From contig CAADTH010000068.1 in NCBI GenBank assembly GCA_900751885.1, positions 248,001 to 312,000 on the forward strand: a DNA stretch of 64,000 bases. The letters run 5' to 3'. Each line of letters starts with the position of its first letter. Position 1 is the first letter of the stretch. This document shows, piece by piece, positions 42,126 through 51,514 of this stretch. The notes beneath the pieces are model-generated. The model saw only the letters and a program-made list of their open reading frames with translations. It did no database searches and had not been told where the DNA came from. The stretch is from Clostridia bacterium. Its GTDB lineage: Bacteria > Bacillota > Clostridia > UBA1381. Both the position numbers and the translations under genes were made by a program.

Positions 42126-43066
42126 TGTACTGCGTTATAGAGCTCGTCGTTTCGAGTGAGCTTCAGTCCGTATTCCTGCAACCAACCCTGCATCTTTTCT
42201 TCTACCTTATCGTCTGTCATATGCGTCTGGATTTGCTGTTTGTTCTCCTCGAAAAATTGGCTATACAGCTCCGGTGTCTCGTCCAGCGCAAGGCGCTTGA
42301 TTACGTGGTACCCAAAGCTGCTCTTCGCGATAATCACGCCGCCCGGATTCACTGCGTCCACCGCGTCCGCGAATTCATCCACCATGTCGCCGTCCGTGAA
42401 GACATATCCGTCCGGACTCGACTTGGAGCCCGGGTCCTCGGAAAGCTCCTCCACAAGAGAGTCAAAGTCTGACCCAGTCAGCGCCTTCGCATAGGTGTCC
42501 TGCGCCTTTTTCTGCGCCTCGGCTGCCTGCTCCTCGGAATATTCTTCCCCGGTTTCCATATCCTTTGTCAAAAACAGCACATGCTTTGCCCTCCGGTAGT
42601 TCTGGTCAAAGTAGGCTTTCATTTCGTCGTCTGAAACAGACTCTTCCTTGGATACCTTTTCGTTGAGCTTTTTGTTATAGATATTTGCGTCATAAATCTT
42701 CTGTACAAAAGATTTACTGATTCCTTTCTCTTTTAGCGCATCCTCTCCGCCATAGCTCGAAAGCATCTGCGTGACTGCTTTTTTTGCCTGTGATTTTTCC
42801 GTCTCTGTCATTTTGAGCTTCAGCTTTTTTGCAACCGCCAATGTTTCTAAATCGTCCACTGCCATTTCATACGCTTTTTCCTTTACCTTCTCGATATCAG
42901 CATCAGATGCCATCTGCTCTTTCATGTTATCTACATAAAATTGAAATTCCGCCTGAGAATAGCTCTCGCTTCCGATTGACACCAGTGCATCCTTTGAGCC
43001 GCCTGCACAGGACGCAAGAACAAACGACATAGCAAGCGCCAATGCCCCAATCTTCCATTTTTTCAT
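42122..43066 (-). CDS. PrsA-like foldase lipoprotein (parvulin-type PPIase)
   Basis: A 314-residue exported lipoprotein. A signal peptide ends in the lipobox LASC (Cys about residue 20). A SurA/PrsA-like N-terminal region (about 40-180) leads into a parvulin domain (about 185-270), with RAKHVLFLTKD, the FDSLVEELSEDPGS segment, DGYVFTDGDMVDEF and KSSFGYHVIKRL. Such proteins help fold secreted proteins outside the membrane. ATG 43066 has GGAGGAG upstream. It occupies the place of spoVT, downstream of mfd. Confidence 0.9.
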   Translation of the reverse strand: MKKWKIGALALAMSFVLASCAGGSKDALVSIGSESYSQAEFQFYVDNMKEQMASDADIEKVKEKAYEMAVDDLETLAVAKKLKLKMTETEKSQAKKAVTQMLSSYGGEDALKEKGISKSFVQKIYDANIYNKKLNEKVSKEESVSDDEMKAYFDQNYRRAKHVLFLTKDMETGEEYSEEQAAEAQKKAQDTYAKALTGSDFDSLVEELSEDPGSKSSPDGYVFTDGDMVDEFADAVDAVNPGGVIIAKSSFGYHVIKRLALDETPELYSQFFEENKQQIQTHMTDDKVEEKMQGWLQEYGLKLTRNDELYNAVQ

Positions 43067-43144
43067 TCTGTCTCCTCCATATTCTAAATTCAGTTTCACG
43101 CTATGAGTATACCACAGCTTTTCTCAAATGTAAAATGGCATATC

Positions 43145-46100
43145 CTACATTTCCTGTTTTTCACCTTTTAATTCCAAAATCTTTGTCAGCACCTGTTTGA
43201 TATTCTCAAGAAGCGCTCTCTTTTGCTCTCGCTTCGACCGATAAGTCAGATATGGCTTTTCCGCGGCAGAGAAAAGAATCTGCGCCTTGTACTGCCCAAT
43301 CAAATCCGCCACCATTTTCATGTCCGCCTGACCCGGATTGAATTTTAACAGTACGTTGTCCCCCTTTTGTTCTACCTCGTAGATTCCAGCGTCCCGCGCC
43401 ATATATTTGATTTGGGCAATGGAGATAAGATTGCTCGCCGCCCGTGGGATGTCGCCGAACCTGTCCACAAGCTCGTCCTCCATCTCGAAGCAGTCGTCCT
43501 CTGACTCAATCGCCGCAATCTTTTTATAGATTTCAATTCTCTGGTTATTACTTCCAATATATTTCTCTGGGATATACGCGTCTACATCCATGTCGATGAC
43601 AACCTGATTTTCTCCAACAGGAATAACGCCCTGCATTTCATCCACACTTTCCTTTAACAGCTTGCAGTACATATCATACCCAACCGCGTCCATGTGCCCG
43701 TGCTGCTGTGCCCCCAGAATATTACCCGCTCCGCGAATCTCCAAATCCCGCAGGGCAATCTTAAAGCCAGAGCCGAATTCTGTGAATTCTTTGATCGCGC
43801 GAAGCCGCTTTTGCGCCACGTCAGACAGGATGCTGTCCTTGCGGTAGGTTAGATACGCATACGCGCTTCGGTTGGAGCGGCCCACGCGCCCCCGAAGTTG
43901 GTAGAGCTGAGAAAGCCCCATCCTGTCTGCGTGCTCGATAATCATGGTATTCGCGTTCGGAATATCGAGACCTGTCTCGATAATCGTGGTGCACACAAGA
44001 ATATCCGTGTTCCCATTGACCATGTCATACATGATGTCCTCAAGCTCATTTTCATTCATCTTGCCATGTCCGACCGCGACATTCGCATCCGGAAGCATCT
44101 GTTTGATCCACTCTGCAACGCGGTAGATTCCCTGCACGCGGTTAAACAGGTAAAACACCTGTCCGCCGCGCGCAAGCTCTTTTTTCATCGCGTCCAAAAC
44201 CACCTGTGCATTGTACTCCAGCACATATGTCTGAACAGGATAGCGGTTTTCGGGTGGCTCTGAGAGGATGCTCATATCACGGATATTAACCATCGCCATG
44301 TGCAGTGTCCTCGGAATCGGTGTCGCCGTCATGGTCAGTACATCTACATTTTTCTTTAATTCCTTTAATTTTTCCTTATGCGCCACGCCGAACCGCTGTT
44401 CCTCGTCCACAATCAAAAGTCCCAAATCCTTGAACTGCAAATCCTTCTGCAAAATCCGATGGGTTCCAATCAGGATATCGATTTCCCCTGTTTTTAGCTG
44501 CTTGAGAATTTGCTTCTGCTGTTGGGGCGTGCGAAACCGGGAGAGCATCTCCACCTTGACAGGAAACTTCTCCATTCTGTCACAAAAATTATTGTATTGC
44601 TGCATGGCAAGTACTGTCGTCGGACAGAGGTACGCCACCTGCTTGGAATCCATCGCCGCCTTGAATGCCGCGCGGATTGCCACCTCTGTCTTGCCATAGC
44701 CCACATCGCCGCACAACAGGCGGTCCATCGGATGGATATCCTCCATATCCTTTTTGACCTCCTCAATCGAGCGCATCTGGTCGTCTGTCTCCTGATATGC
44801 GAAGGTATCCTCAAACTCTCTCTGCCACGGTGTATCATTGGAAAATGCAAACCCACGCATCTGCTCCCGTTCAGCATACAGCGCAATCAGCTGCTTTGCC
44901 ATGTCGGCAGTGGATTTTTTCACGCGCGCCTTCGTTTTATTCCATTCACTGCCGCCGAGCTTATTGAGCTTGATTTTTGCGTCTGTGTTGCCGATATACT
45001 TATAAAGCAGATTGAGCTGGTCCACCGGGACGTACAAGGAATCTGTTCCCTTATATTGAATTTTCAAATAATCTTTGATGACGCCGCCAACCTCGATTTT
45101 ATGGATTCCCACATACTGCCCGATTCCATGCGACTGGTGTACCACATAATCGCCTACGCTGATTTCCTGAAAGGATTTGATTTTGTTTGTGTGCTCCACC
45201 TTGCGCTTAGAGCGCCGCCGCTCCTCGGCGAAAATTTCCTTGTCGCTGACCAGCACAAAATGGACATCCGGATATTCAAACCCCTTGCTGAGTGCGCCGC
45301 GCATCACGATAGTCTCGCCCGGCTCAAATTCCGCTCTCTCGTTGAGATAGCGGCACGCAAAGCCCTTTGCGTTCAGCGTGCCGGCAAGGTTTTCCCCCCT
45401 CCCCCGGTTTCCTGCTAAAATAACCACCGTGGTATCTATCTTCTTCCACTCTTTCAAATCGTCATATAGATAGTCCACCTTGCCGTGAAAGGAAACCGTA
45501 GTCTTGGTGGTGAAATTGACAAGCGTTTTGTAAGGATATCCCGCGTTGGTATGAGACAACACCTCAATTGCCACCGCGCGCAGAGATAAGACCTTCTCCT
45601 TGATTTCTTCATAGCTCTTCCAAAAACGAAGTCCCTCCACACAGAGCATTCCCTTTTCTGACAGCTCATCGAGTACCTCGCCCTGCTCCCATTCGAGTGT
45701 TTTGGCACGCTCTGCAATGCGCTTTGTCTCCATTAAACATACTACACTTTGCTCGTCGAAATACTCCAGCACGGTCGGAATGGTGTCATAAATCAGAGAC
45801 GCATACTTATCAATAGCCGGAAAAATTCGCTGCTCCTGCAATTTTTCGATGTCCGCCTCGAGCATCTCAATTGCCGTCTGCTGGTCGGACTTTTTTCGCT
45901 GCAATTTTTGCTTGGTCTGTTCTAGCTTCTCTATGACTGCAAGCCGGCGTTCATCGTCAAATACCGCTTCCACACACGGCGCAATGATCATGGTGTCCAG
46001 CTTATCCATAGACCGCTGTGTGGACGCGTCAAACTCACGGATGGAGTCTGTCTCGTCGTCAAAAAACTCAATCCGCACCGGATTTTCAAGGTATGGGCAG

Positions 46101-46645
46101 AATATATCCAAAATGCCGCCGCGCACGCAAAATTGTCCTTTTCCCTCGACCATCTCTTCCCTGCTGTATCCCATGTGCACCAGCTTTTGCTGGAGTGATT
46201 GAATATCGAACCGCCTTCCAAGCTCTATCTCGATGCAACAGTCAAGATATCTGTCTTTATCAACTGTATAGCCCTCCACCGCGTCCAGCGACGCGGCTAC
46301 GATATAGCGCTCTTCATCAAAGCAAAGGTGATACAGCGTCTCCAGCCGGATATGCTCATTCTCCCGTCCTGACGACTCAATTGGGTAAAATACATACTCC
46401 TTGGACGGAAAATACAACACCCTGTCTGTAAAAAACCGTAAATCCCTACAAAGATTCTTCGCTTCCATATCACTGTAGGTCATCACAAGGGTATGCGACT
46501 GTGTATTTCGTGACAGGGAGTCAATCAGGTGAGCGTGTGCCGATTCCGTTACACCGGCTACGGACGCCGGCGTTTTTCCCGACGCAACAGCATCTCTTAA
46601 TTGCTGGTATTCTTGATATTCCTCTAAAATATTTGAAATCCGCAT
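43145..46645 (-). CDS. mfd: Transcription-repair coupling factor Mfd
   Basis: A 1166-residue ATPase that removes stalled RNA polymerase and recruits UvrA. In order: UvrB-like region (about 1-330), RNA polymerase-interaction domain (about 480-550, VHQSHGIGQYVG), RecG-like translocase with Walker A GDVGYGKTEVA, DEEQ box (DEEQRFGV), TATPIPRTL, and QLRGRVGRS, then the C-terminal UvrA-masking domain. It is full length. Pth lies seven bases upstream, as in the conserved pth-mfd pair. Confidence 0.97.
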   Translation of the reverse strand: MRISNILEEYQEYQQLRDAVASGKTPASVAGVTESAHAHLIDSLSRNTQSHTLVMTYSDMEAKNLCRDLRFFTDRVLYFPSKEYVFYPIESSGRENEHIRLETLYHLCFDEERYIVAASLDAVEGYTVDKDRYLDCCIEIELGRRFDIQSLQQKLVHMGYSREEMVEGKGQFCVRGGILDIFCPYLENPVRIEFFDDETDSIREFDASTQRSMDKLDTMIIAPCVEAVFDDERRLAVIEKLEQTKQKLQRKKSDQQTAIEMLEADIEKLQEQRIFPAIDKYASLIYDTIPTVLEYFDEQSVVCLMETKRIAERAKTLEWEQGEVLDELSEKGMLCVEGLRFWKSYEEIKEKVLSLRAVAIEVLSHTNAGYPYKTLVNFTTKTTVSFHGKVDYLYDDLKEWKKIDTTVVILAGNRGRGENLAGTLNAKGFACRYLNERAEFEPGETIVMRGALSKGFEYPDVHFVLVSDKEIFAEERRRSKRKVEHTNKIKSFQEISVGDYVVHQSHGIGQYVGIHKIEVGGVIKDYLKIQYKGTDSLYVPVDQLNLLYKYIGNTDAKIKLNKLGGSEWNKTKARVKKSTADMAKQLIALYAEREQMRGFAFSNDTPWQREFEDTFAYQETDDQMRSIEEVKKDMEDIHPMDRLLCGDVGYGKTEVAIRAAFKAAMDSKQVAYLCPTTVLAMQQYNNFCDRMEKFPVKVEMLSRFRTPQQQKQILKQLKTGEIDILIGTHRILQKDLQFKDLGLLIVDEEQRFGVAHKEKLKELKKNVDVLTMTATPIPRTLHMAMVNIRDMSILSEPPENRYPVQTYVLEYNAQVVLDAMKKELARGGQVFYLFNRVQGIYRVAEWIKQMLPDANVAVGHGKMNENELEDIMYDMVNGNTDILVCTTIIETGLDIPNANTMIIEHADRMGLSQLYQLRGRVGRSNRSAYAYLTYRKDSILSDVAQKRLRAIKEFTEFGSGFKIALRDLEIRGAGNILGAQQHGHMDAVGYDMYCKLLKESVDEMQGVIPVGENQVVIDMDVDAYIPEKYIGSNNQRIEIYKKIAAIESEDDCFEMEDELVDRFGDIPRAASNLISIAQIKYMARDAGIYEVEQKGDNVLLKFNPGQADMKMVADLIGQYKAQILFSAAEKPYLTYRSKREQKRALLENIKQVLTKILELKGEKQEM

Positions 46646-46652
46646 TCCGTTC

Positions 46653-47219
46653 TCACTTTCTGTTGAATTGATTCATTGCCGCTTCGACTCCCGAGGTAAT
46701 AATCGCCTCTGCCGCCTGACTGCTTCGGATAATCGCATCCTCCAAAATCGGAATTTCATCTTTGGAGAACCGTCCTAAAACATAGTCTGCCAAATCATAT
46801 TCCTCATGCGGCGGCGCGCCCACGCCAACCTTGATTCGCGGAAATTCGTCGCTTTGCAGCTGATAAATGATTGATTTCATCCCATTGTGCCCACCGGCAC
46901 TCCCTTTTGCACGCAGGCGGATTCTGCCGGGTTCCAAAGAAACATCGTCATAAATGACAATCAACTGTTCCGGCGGTACGTTATAAAACCTGCAAAATTG
47001 GATAATGCTCTCACCGCTCAGATTCATGTAGGTCTGAGGTTTTATCAAACACACCCTCTCACCGCCAATCTCAGCTTCTCCATACACCGCCTTGAATTTA
47101 AGTTTTTTTAGCTTTGCGCCATATTCTCTTGCCATATAATCTATTACCTCAAATCCAATGTTATGCCGCGTCATTTCATACTGCCTGCCGGGATTTCCAA
47201 GCCCTGCTATCAAATACAT
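46653..47219 (-). CDS. pth: Peptidyl-tRNA hydrolase
   Basis: A 188-residue enzyme releasing tRNA from dropped-off peptidyl-tRNA. The catalytic His sits in YEMTRHNIGFEV (about residue 20), with GLGNPG before it and KPQTYMNLSGESI and GGHNGMKSI after. ATG 47219 is preferred (GGAG seven bases upstream); ATG 47225 sits on the ribosome site. A hairpin (GGTGTTC/GAACACT) lies in the gap to prs. Confidence 0.96.
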   Translation of the reverse strand: MYLIAGLGNPGRQYEMTRHNIGFEVIDYMAREYGAKLKKLKFKAVYGEAEIGGERVCLIKPQTYMNLSGESIIQFCRFYNVPPEQLIVIYDDVSLEPGRIRLRAKGSAGGHNGMKSIIYQLQSDEFPRIKVGVGAPPHEEYDLADYVLGRFSKDEIPILEDAIIRSSQAAEAIITSGVEAAMNQFNRK

Positions 47220-47289
47220 GCCCATTCTCCTTTATCTTCAAACACACATAGGGAGTGTTCAAGCGAACACCCCCTTTTGATTTTTCTTT

Positions 47290-48246
47290 TTAATTAAATA
47301 ATGTACTGACTGATTTGTCCTGATAAATACGCTCGATTGCTTCTGCAAACACCGGCGCCACGGATAATGTCTTGATTTTGGCAATCTTCTTTTCCTTTGA
47401 CAGGGCAATTGTGTTGAGCGTAACCAGCTCTTTAATCCTGCTTGTTTTGATTCTCTCCACCGCAGGTCCAGAGAGTACCGCGTGGGTACAGCACGCGTAT
47501 ACTTCCTTTGCGCCGCGCTCCATCAGTGCATCCGCACCGTGTACGATTGTTCCTGCCGTGTCAATCATGTCATCCACCATGATAACCGTCTTTCCCTCAA
47601 TATCTCCGATGATGTTCATGACCTCAGACACATTCGCCTTCGGACGGCGCTTGTCCACGATTGCAAGAGGCAAATCAAGCCGCTGTGTATAGTAGCGTGC
47701 TCTCGTGACAGAACCCAAATCAGGCGATACCACGACTACATCATCCCTACTTTTCCCAAACTTCTGGAAATAATACTGGCTTAAAATCGGCGCGCCCACC
47801 AAATGGTCGACCGGGATATTGAAAAAACCCTGTATCTGCGGCGCGTGCAAATCCATGGTCAGCACACGGTCCGCCCCTGACGCCATAATCAAATCCGCCA
47901 CAAGCTTTGCGGAAATCGGGTCGCGCGGTCTTGATTTTCTGTCCTGCCTTGCATACCCAAAATAGGGAATGACGGCTGTGACGCGTCCTGCCGACGCGCG
48001 CTTCATCGCATCAACCATGATGAGAAGCTCCATCAGATGATCATTGACCGGCTCGCAGGTGGACTGCACCAAAAATACATCCGACCCACGCACCGTCTCA
48101 TGGATGTTGACTGATATTTCCCCATCGCTGAATTTTCCCACGCTCGATTTTCCCACCGGAATCGCAAGCTTTTGCGCAATCTCCTCGGCAAGCGCCGGAT
48201 GAGAATTTGCCGCAAAAATTTTAATGTTTTTTCCATGGGTAATCAT
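47290..48246 (-). CDS. prs: Ribose-phosphate pyrophosphokinase
   Basis: A 318-residue canonical class I PRPP synthase. RQDRKSRPRDPISAKLVADL (about residues 98-117) and the PRPP loop VIMVDDMIDTAGT (about 217-229) are intact. It overlaps glmU by four bases (ATGA) and precedes pth, as in the B. subtilis gcaD-prs-ctc-spoVC order minus ctc. A longer paralogue lies at 12922-14064. Confidence 0.97.
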   Translation of the reverse strand: MITHGKNIKIFAANSHPALAEEIAQKLAIPVGKSSVGKFSDGEISVNIHETVRGSDVFLVQSTCEPVNDHLMELLIMVDAMKRASAGRVTAVIPYFGYARQDRKSRPRDPISAKLVADLIMASGADRVLTMDLHAPQIQGFFNIPVDHLVGAPILSQYYFQKFGKSRDDVVVVSPDLGSVTRARYYTQRLDLPLAIVDKRRPKANVSEVMNIIGDIEGKTVIMVDDMIDTAGTIVHGADALMERGAKEVYACCTHAVLSGPAVERIKTSRIKELVTLNTIALSKEKKIAKIKTLSVAPVFAEAIERIYQDKSVSTLFN

Positions 48247-49622
48247 TCTTTGTCACCACTTCGCTTGTCTTGCCAGTCTGTCTTGTTCACCTGTTTGCTT
48301 CTTGCAATCGCAAGCGCATTTTCAGGCACCTCATCGGTGATGGTCGAGCCTGCTGCAATGTAAGCGTTTCGGTTGACTGTCACCGGCGAAATCAGGTTCG
48401 TATTACAGCCGATAAACGCATGGTCACCGATGACTGTGGTATACTTCTTTTTCCCGTCGTAATTGACTGTAATCGTTCCGCATCCAAAGTTGACATCCTT
48501 ACCGACAATCGCATCTCCGATATATGTGAGGTGGGAAATTTTTGTCCCCTCGCCGATTCTCGCGTTTTTCAGCTCGACAAAATCGCCGACCTTGACGTGC
48601 TTTCCAACCACACTGTTCGGACGGATATATGCAAACGGTCCGATATGCGCACCCTCTTCTATCTCACTGTCCACAATGACAGAGTTTAAAATGTCCACCC
48701 CGTCATGAATCACGGAATTCGTAATTTGTGTGTTCACTCCGATTGTCACATCAGAGCCGATTTTCGTGCCTCGGTTGAGGACGACATTCTGATGAATCGT
48801 CGTATCCTGCCCTATCTCCACATCCGCCTGAATGTGCACCGTCTCAGGATTGAGCATGGTCACACCGGCGAACATATGCATCCGGTTGATGCGCTTTTGC
48901 ATAATCAGCTTTGCCTCGGCAAGCTGTGCGCGGTCATTGATGCCCCTGATTTCATCACTGTCGTCCACTGTGAACGCTCCTACTTTTCTGCCGCTCTTAA
49001 TCAAAATCTCCAGCGTGTCTGTCAGGTAGTATTCCCCCTGTGCATTGTCATTTGTCACCTGGGAAAGCGCCTCTATCAAATCATCCGCGCAGAATACATA
49101 CATCCCAGAGTTCACTTCCGTGATTGCAAGCTCACTCTCGTTCGCATCCTTCTGCTCGACGATTTTTACCACATCGCCCGCACTGTTCCTTACGATTCTG
49201 CCATATCCAGACGCATCAGCGAGAACCGCTGTCAAGACTGTCGCGCAATTTTTAAATTCCTTGTGAAATGCCACTGCTTCCCGGATGGTCTTCTCGCTGA
49301 CCAAAGGCGTATCTCCATTCAAAATGACCACATATCCGCCGCGCACCGCTTCAATGTCCTGCAGTGCCTGCATGACAGCATGTCCCGTGCCAAGCTGCTC
49401 GGCTTGAAGCGCAAATTCTGTGATTCCGCCCAAACTCTCCTTTACCATGTCCGCGCCGTGACCGATTACCGTGACCACCTTGTGGGCGCCCGCCTGCTTT
49501 GCCGCCTCAATCACCCATTCGCAAAGCATCTTTCCACATACCTGATGCAGTACCTTTGGTTTTTTCGACTTCATGCGCGTACCCATTCCTGCCGCCAATA
49601 TCACGCTCAAAAACTGTTCCAT
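48243..49622 (-). CDS. glmU: Bifunctional UDP-N-acetylglucosamine pyrophosphorylase / glucosamine-1-phosphate acetyltransferase
   Basis: A 459-residue enzyme making UDP-GlcNAc for the cell wall. The uridyltransferase half starts LAAGMGTRMKSKKPKVLH and includes NGDTPLV; the acetyltransferase half (about 250-459) is a left-handed beta-helix with many hexapeptide repeats and the NYDGKKKYTT and GCNTNLISPV segments of the active site. ATG 49622 follows a G-rich ribosome site; the frame upstream lacks homology. Coupled to prs by an ATGA overlap. Confidence 0.96.
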   Translation of the reverse strand: MEQFLSVILAAGMGTRMKSKKPKVLHQVCGKMLCEWVIEAAKQAGAHKVVTVIGHGADMVKESLGGITEFALQAEQLGTGHAVMQALQDIEAVRGGYVVILNGDTPLVSEKTIREAVAFHKEFKNCATVLTAVLADASGYGRIVRNSAGDVVKIVEQKDANESELAITEVNSGMYVFCADDLIEALSQVTNDNAQGEYYLTDTLEILIKSGRKVGAFTVDDSDEIRGINDRAQLAEAKLIMQKRINRMHMFAGVTMLNPETVHIQADVEIGQDTTIHQNVVLNRGTKIGSDVTIGVNTQITNSVIHDGVDILNSVIVDSEIEEGAHIGPFAYIRPNSVVGKHVKVGDFVELKNARIGEGTKISHLTYIGDAIVGKDVNFGCGTITVNYDGKKKYTTVIGDHAFIGCNTNLISPVTVNRNAYIAAGSTITDEVPENALAIARSKQVNKTDWQDKRSGDKE

Positions 49623-49681
49623 GTTCTGCCCCCCGTCCTTTGATTGTATTACCCTTATTCTCTCATGTTTTGTCCGATATT

Positions 49682-50602
49682 TCAAGTGCTTTCCAAAATT
49701 ATTTTCCGTGCCGCCTCGATATCCCTGCCAATCTGTGCTTTGAGCGCGTCGACGCTTGGAAATTTCTCATCTCCCCGGAGCCTTTGTAAAAAAGTGATGG
49801 TAAGATGTGTTCCATATAGCTCTCCCCTAAAATCGAGAATATGGCTTTCCACTGTCACCTTGTCCGCCGAAAACGTGGGATTTGCTCCCACATTCACCAC
49901 ACTTGGATACGCAATCCCTTTCACCTCGGTGGTTGCCGCGTAAACCCCCTCACGCGGCAAAACCGCCGATGTATCATATGCGAGGTTCGCCGTCTGAATC
50001 CCCATTTTCCGCCCATTTTGCAGTCCCTTCTCCACCTCTCCAGAAAGGGTATACCGCCTTCCCAAAAACCTTGCCGCACGTACGACATCTCCCTCGAGCA
50101 GAAGCGTTCGGATATAGGTGCTTCCAACTATCGTGCCGTCGAGCACAATCTGGTCTGTGACAATGACCTCAAAGCCATATACTTTTCCCAGCCTTTGAAG
50201 CTCTGCGACCGTTCCCTCCGCCCGATATCCAAACGTGTAGTCATAGCCCACACAGACCGCGCGTACATTGAGCTTTTGCCCCAGCATCTGCACAAACTGT
50301 TCCGGCGTCTTCTTCATAAACGCCTTGTCAAACTGCTTCATATAGACAAAGTCAACTCCCATTTGAGAGAGCATCCCGATTTTTTCCTCATTCGACGTAA
50401 TCAGGGCAACCCGTTTTTGATGCGTCACCTCGGAGGCATGCTGGTCAAACAAAAGCACACCGCTTTTTAGCCCATGCTTTTTGGCATATCCAACCGCACT
50501 TTGCACAATCCTTTGGTGCGCAATGTGCAGACCATCGAAATTTCCCAGCGCAACGACTGTACCGCCAATATCAAGCATCTGCTCTGACTGAAAAATTTCC
50601 AT
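49682..50602 (-). CDS. ribF: Bifunctional riboflavin kinase / FAD synthetase
   Basis: A 306-residue enzyme turning riboflavin to FMN and FAD. The adenylyltransferase half has VVALGNFDGLHIAHQRI (about residues 14-30) and STYIRTLLLEGDV; the kinase half has GRKMGIQTANL and the metal-site region NVGANPTF. ATG 50602 has AGGAGG eight bases upstream. It sits 18 bases after truB, at the end of the nusA-infB operon, a common Firmicute arrangement. Confidence 0.95.
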   Translation of the reverse strand: MEIFQSEQMLDIGGTVVALGNFDGLHIAHQRIVQSAVGYAKKHGLKSGVLLFDQHASEVTHQKRVALITSNEEKIGMLSQMGVDFVYMKQFDKAFMKKTPEQFVQMLGQKLNVRAVCVGYDYTFGYRAEGTVAELQRLGKVYGFEVIVTDQIVLDGTIVGSTYIRTLLLEGDVVRAARFLGRRYTLSGEVEKGLQNGRKMGIQTANLAYDTSAVLPREGVYAATTEVKGIAYPSVVNVGANPTFSADKVTVESHILDFRGELYGTHLTITFLQRLRGDEKFPSVDALKAQIGRDIEAARKIILEST

Positions 50603-50619
50603 AGCCCATCCCTCCTTTT

Positions 50620-51498
50620 CTAGCTCCAAAATGTCTTTACCAGCTTCAGCCTCTCGCCATACGGCGCCGCAATCGCCAAGAACTCCTCTGCTTCATTGTA
50701 GACTCTGTAGCTTTGTTCTTCTACAAGTCCACGAAACCGAATCTGCACCCCATTTTTGATTTGCTTCTCCTGTCGCGAGTCTACTGTAAGCCTCGGATAC
50801 CGCTCGAATAATTTGTCTGTCGGGACAAGGATTTGGGAAAGAGTGCCCTCCTCTGCCCGCCGACAAAGCTCCTCCACTGTATGGCTTTCTTCAATCGAAA
50901 ATCCGGCGCTTTCTCTGCGCTCCAGCCGGTTCATATATGCACCGCATCCCAACGCCAGTCCAATGTCCTCACACAGCACACGGATATATGTACCCTTTGA
51001 GCATTCCACATCCATTGTCACGCTTCCCTGCTGTAGATCAATTTGCGCAATGTCAATCCGACGAATCGTAACCGTCCGCTTTTTCCGCTCAACCTCTATT
51101 CCGGCGCGCGCCAACTCATACAGCTTTTTTCCATTCTGTTTGACTGCAGAGTACATGGGCGGAACCTGCTTGATTTCCCCAATGAATTGTTTCACTACAT
51201 TCTGAATCTGCTCCTGTGTACAGGTCACAGGGCATTCTGTCAATACCTGTCCCTCTGCGTCCTGCGTATCGGTCGTCATGCCCAATATCATCTGTGCGTG
51301 GTATTTTTTGTCGGAGAAGGTCAGCATATCCGCCGCCTTCGTCGCCTTCCCAATGCAGACAGGAAGCACGCCGGTTGCCATCGGATCGAGCGTGCCGGTG
51401 TGTCCCACACGGCGGATGCCGCTAAGGCGCCTGATGATACCCACCATATCATGTGATGTCTTTCCGAGCGGCTTATTGACTACTATCACACCATCCAT
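50620..51498 (-). CDS. truB: tRNA pseudouridine-55 synthase TruB
   Basis: A 292-residue enzyme forming pseudouridine 55 in the T-loop. VNKPLGKTSHDMV at the start, the catalytic Asp in GHTGTLDPMATGVLP (about residue 38), and SKGTYIRVLCEDIG are intact. A short C-terminal PUA-like part is present. It follows nrnA by 16 bases and precedes ribF. Confidence 0.96.
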   Translation of the reverse strand: MDGVIVVNKPLGKTSHDMVGIIRRLSGIRRVGHTGTLDPMATGVLPVCIGKATKAADMLTFSDKKYHAQMILGMTTDTQDAEGQVLTECPVTCTQEQIQNVVKQFIGEIKQVPPMYSAVKQNGKKLYELARAGIEVERKKRTVTIRRIDIAQIDLQQGSVTMDVECSKGTYIRVLCEDIGLALGCGAYMNRLERRESAGFSIEESHTVEELCRRAEEGTLSQILVPTDKLFERYPRLTVDSRQEKQIKNGVQIRFRGLVEEQSYRVYNEAEEFLAIAAPYGERLKLVKTFWS

Positions 51499-51514
51499 CC
51501 TGTTTCCCCTTCCT

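Noticed and set aside
44510..45418. 302-codon plus-strand frame
   Set aside because: Antisense to mfd; no ribosome site or domain.
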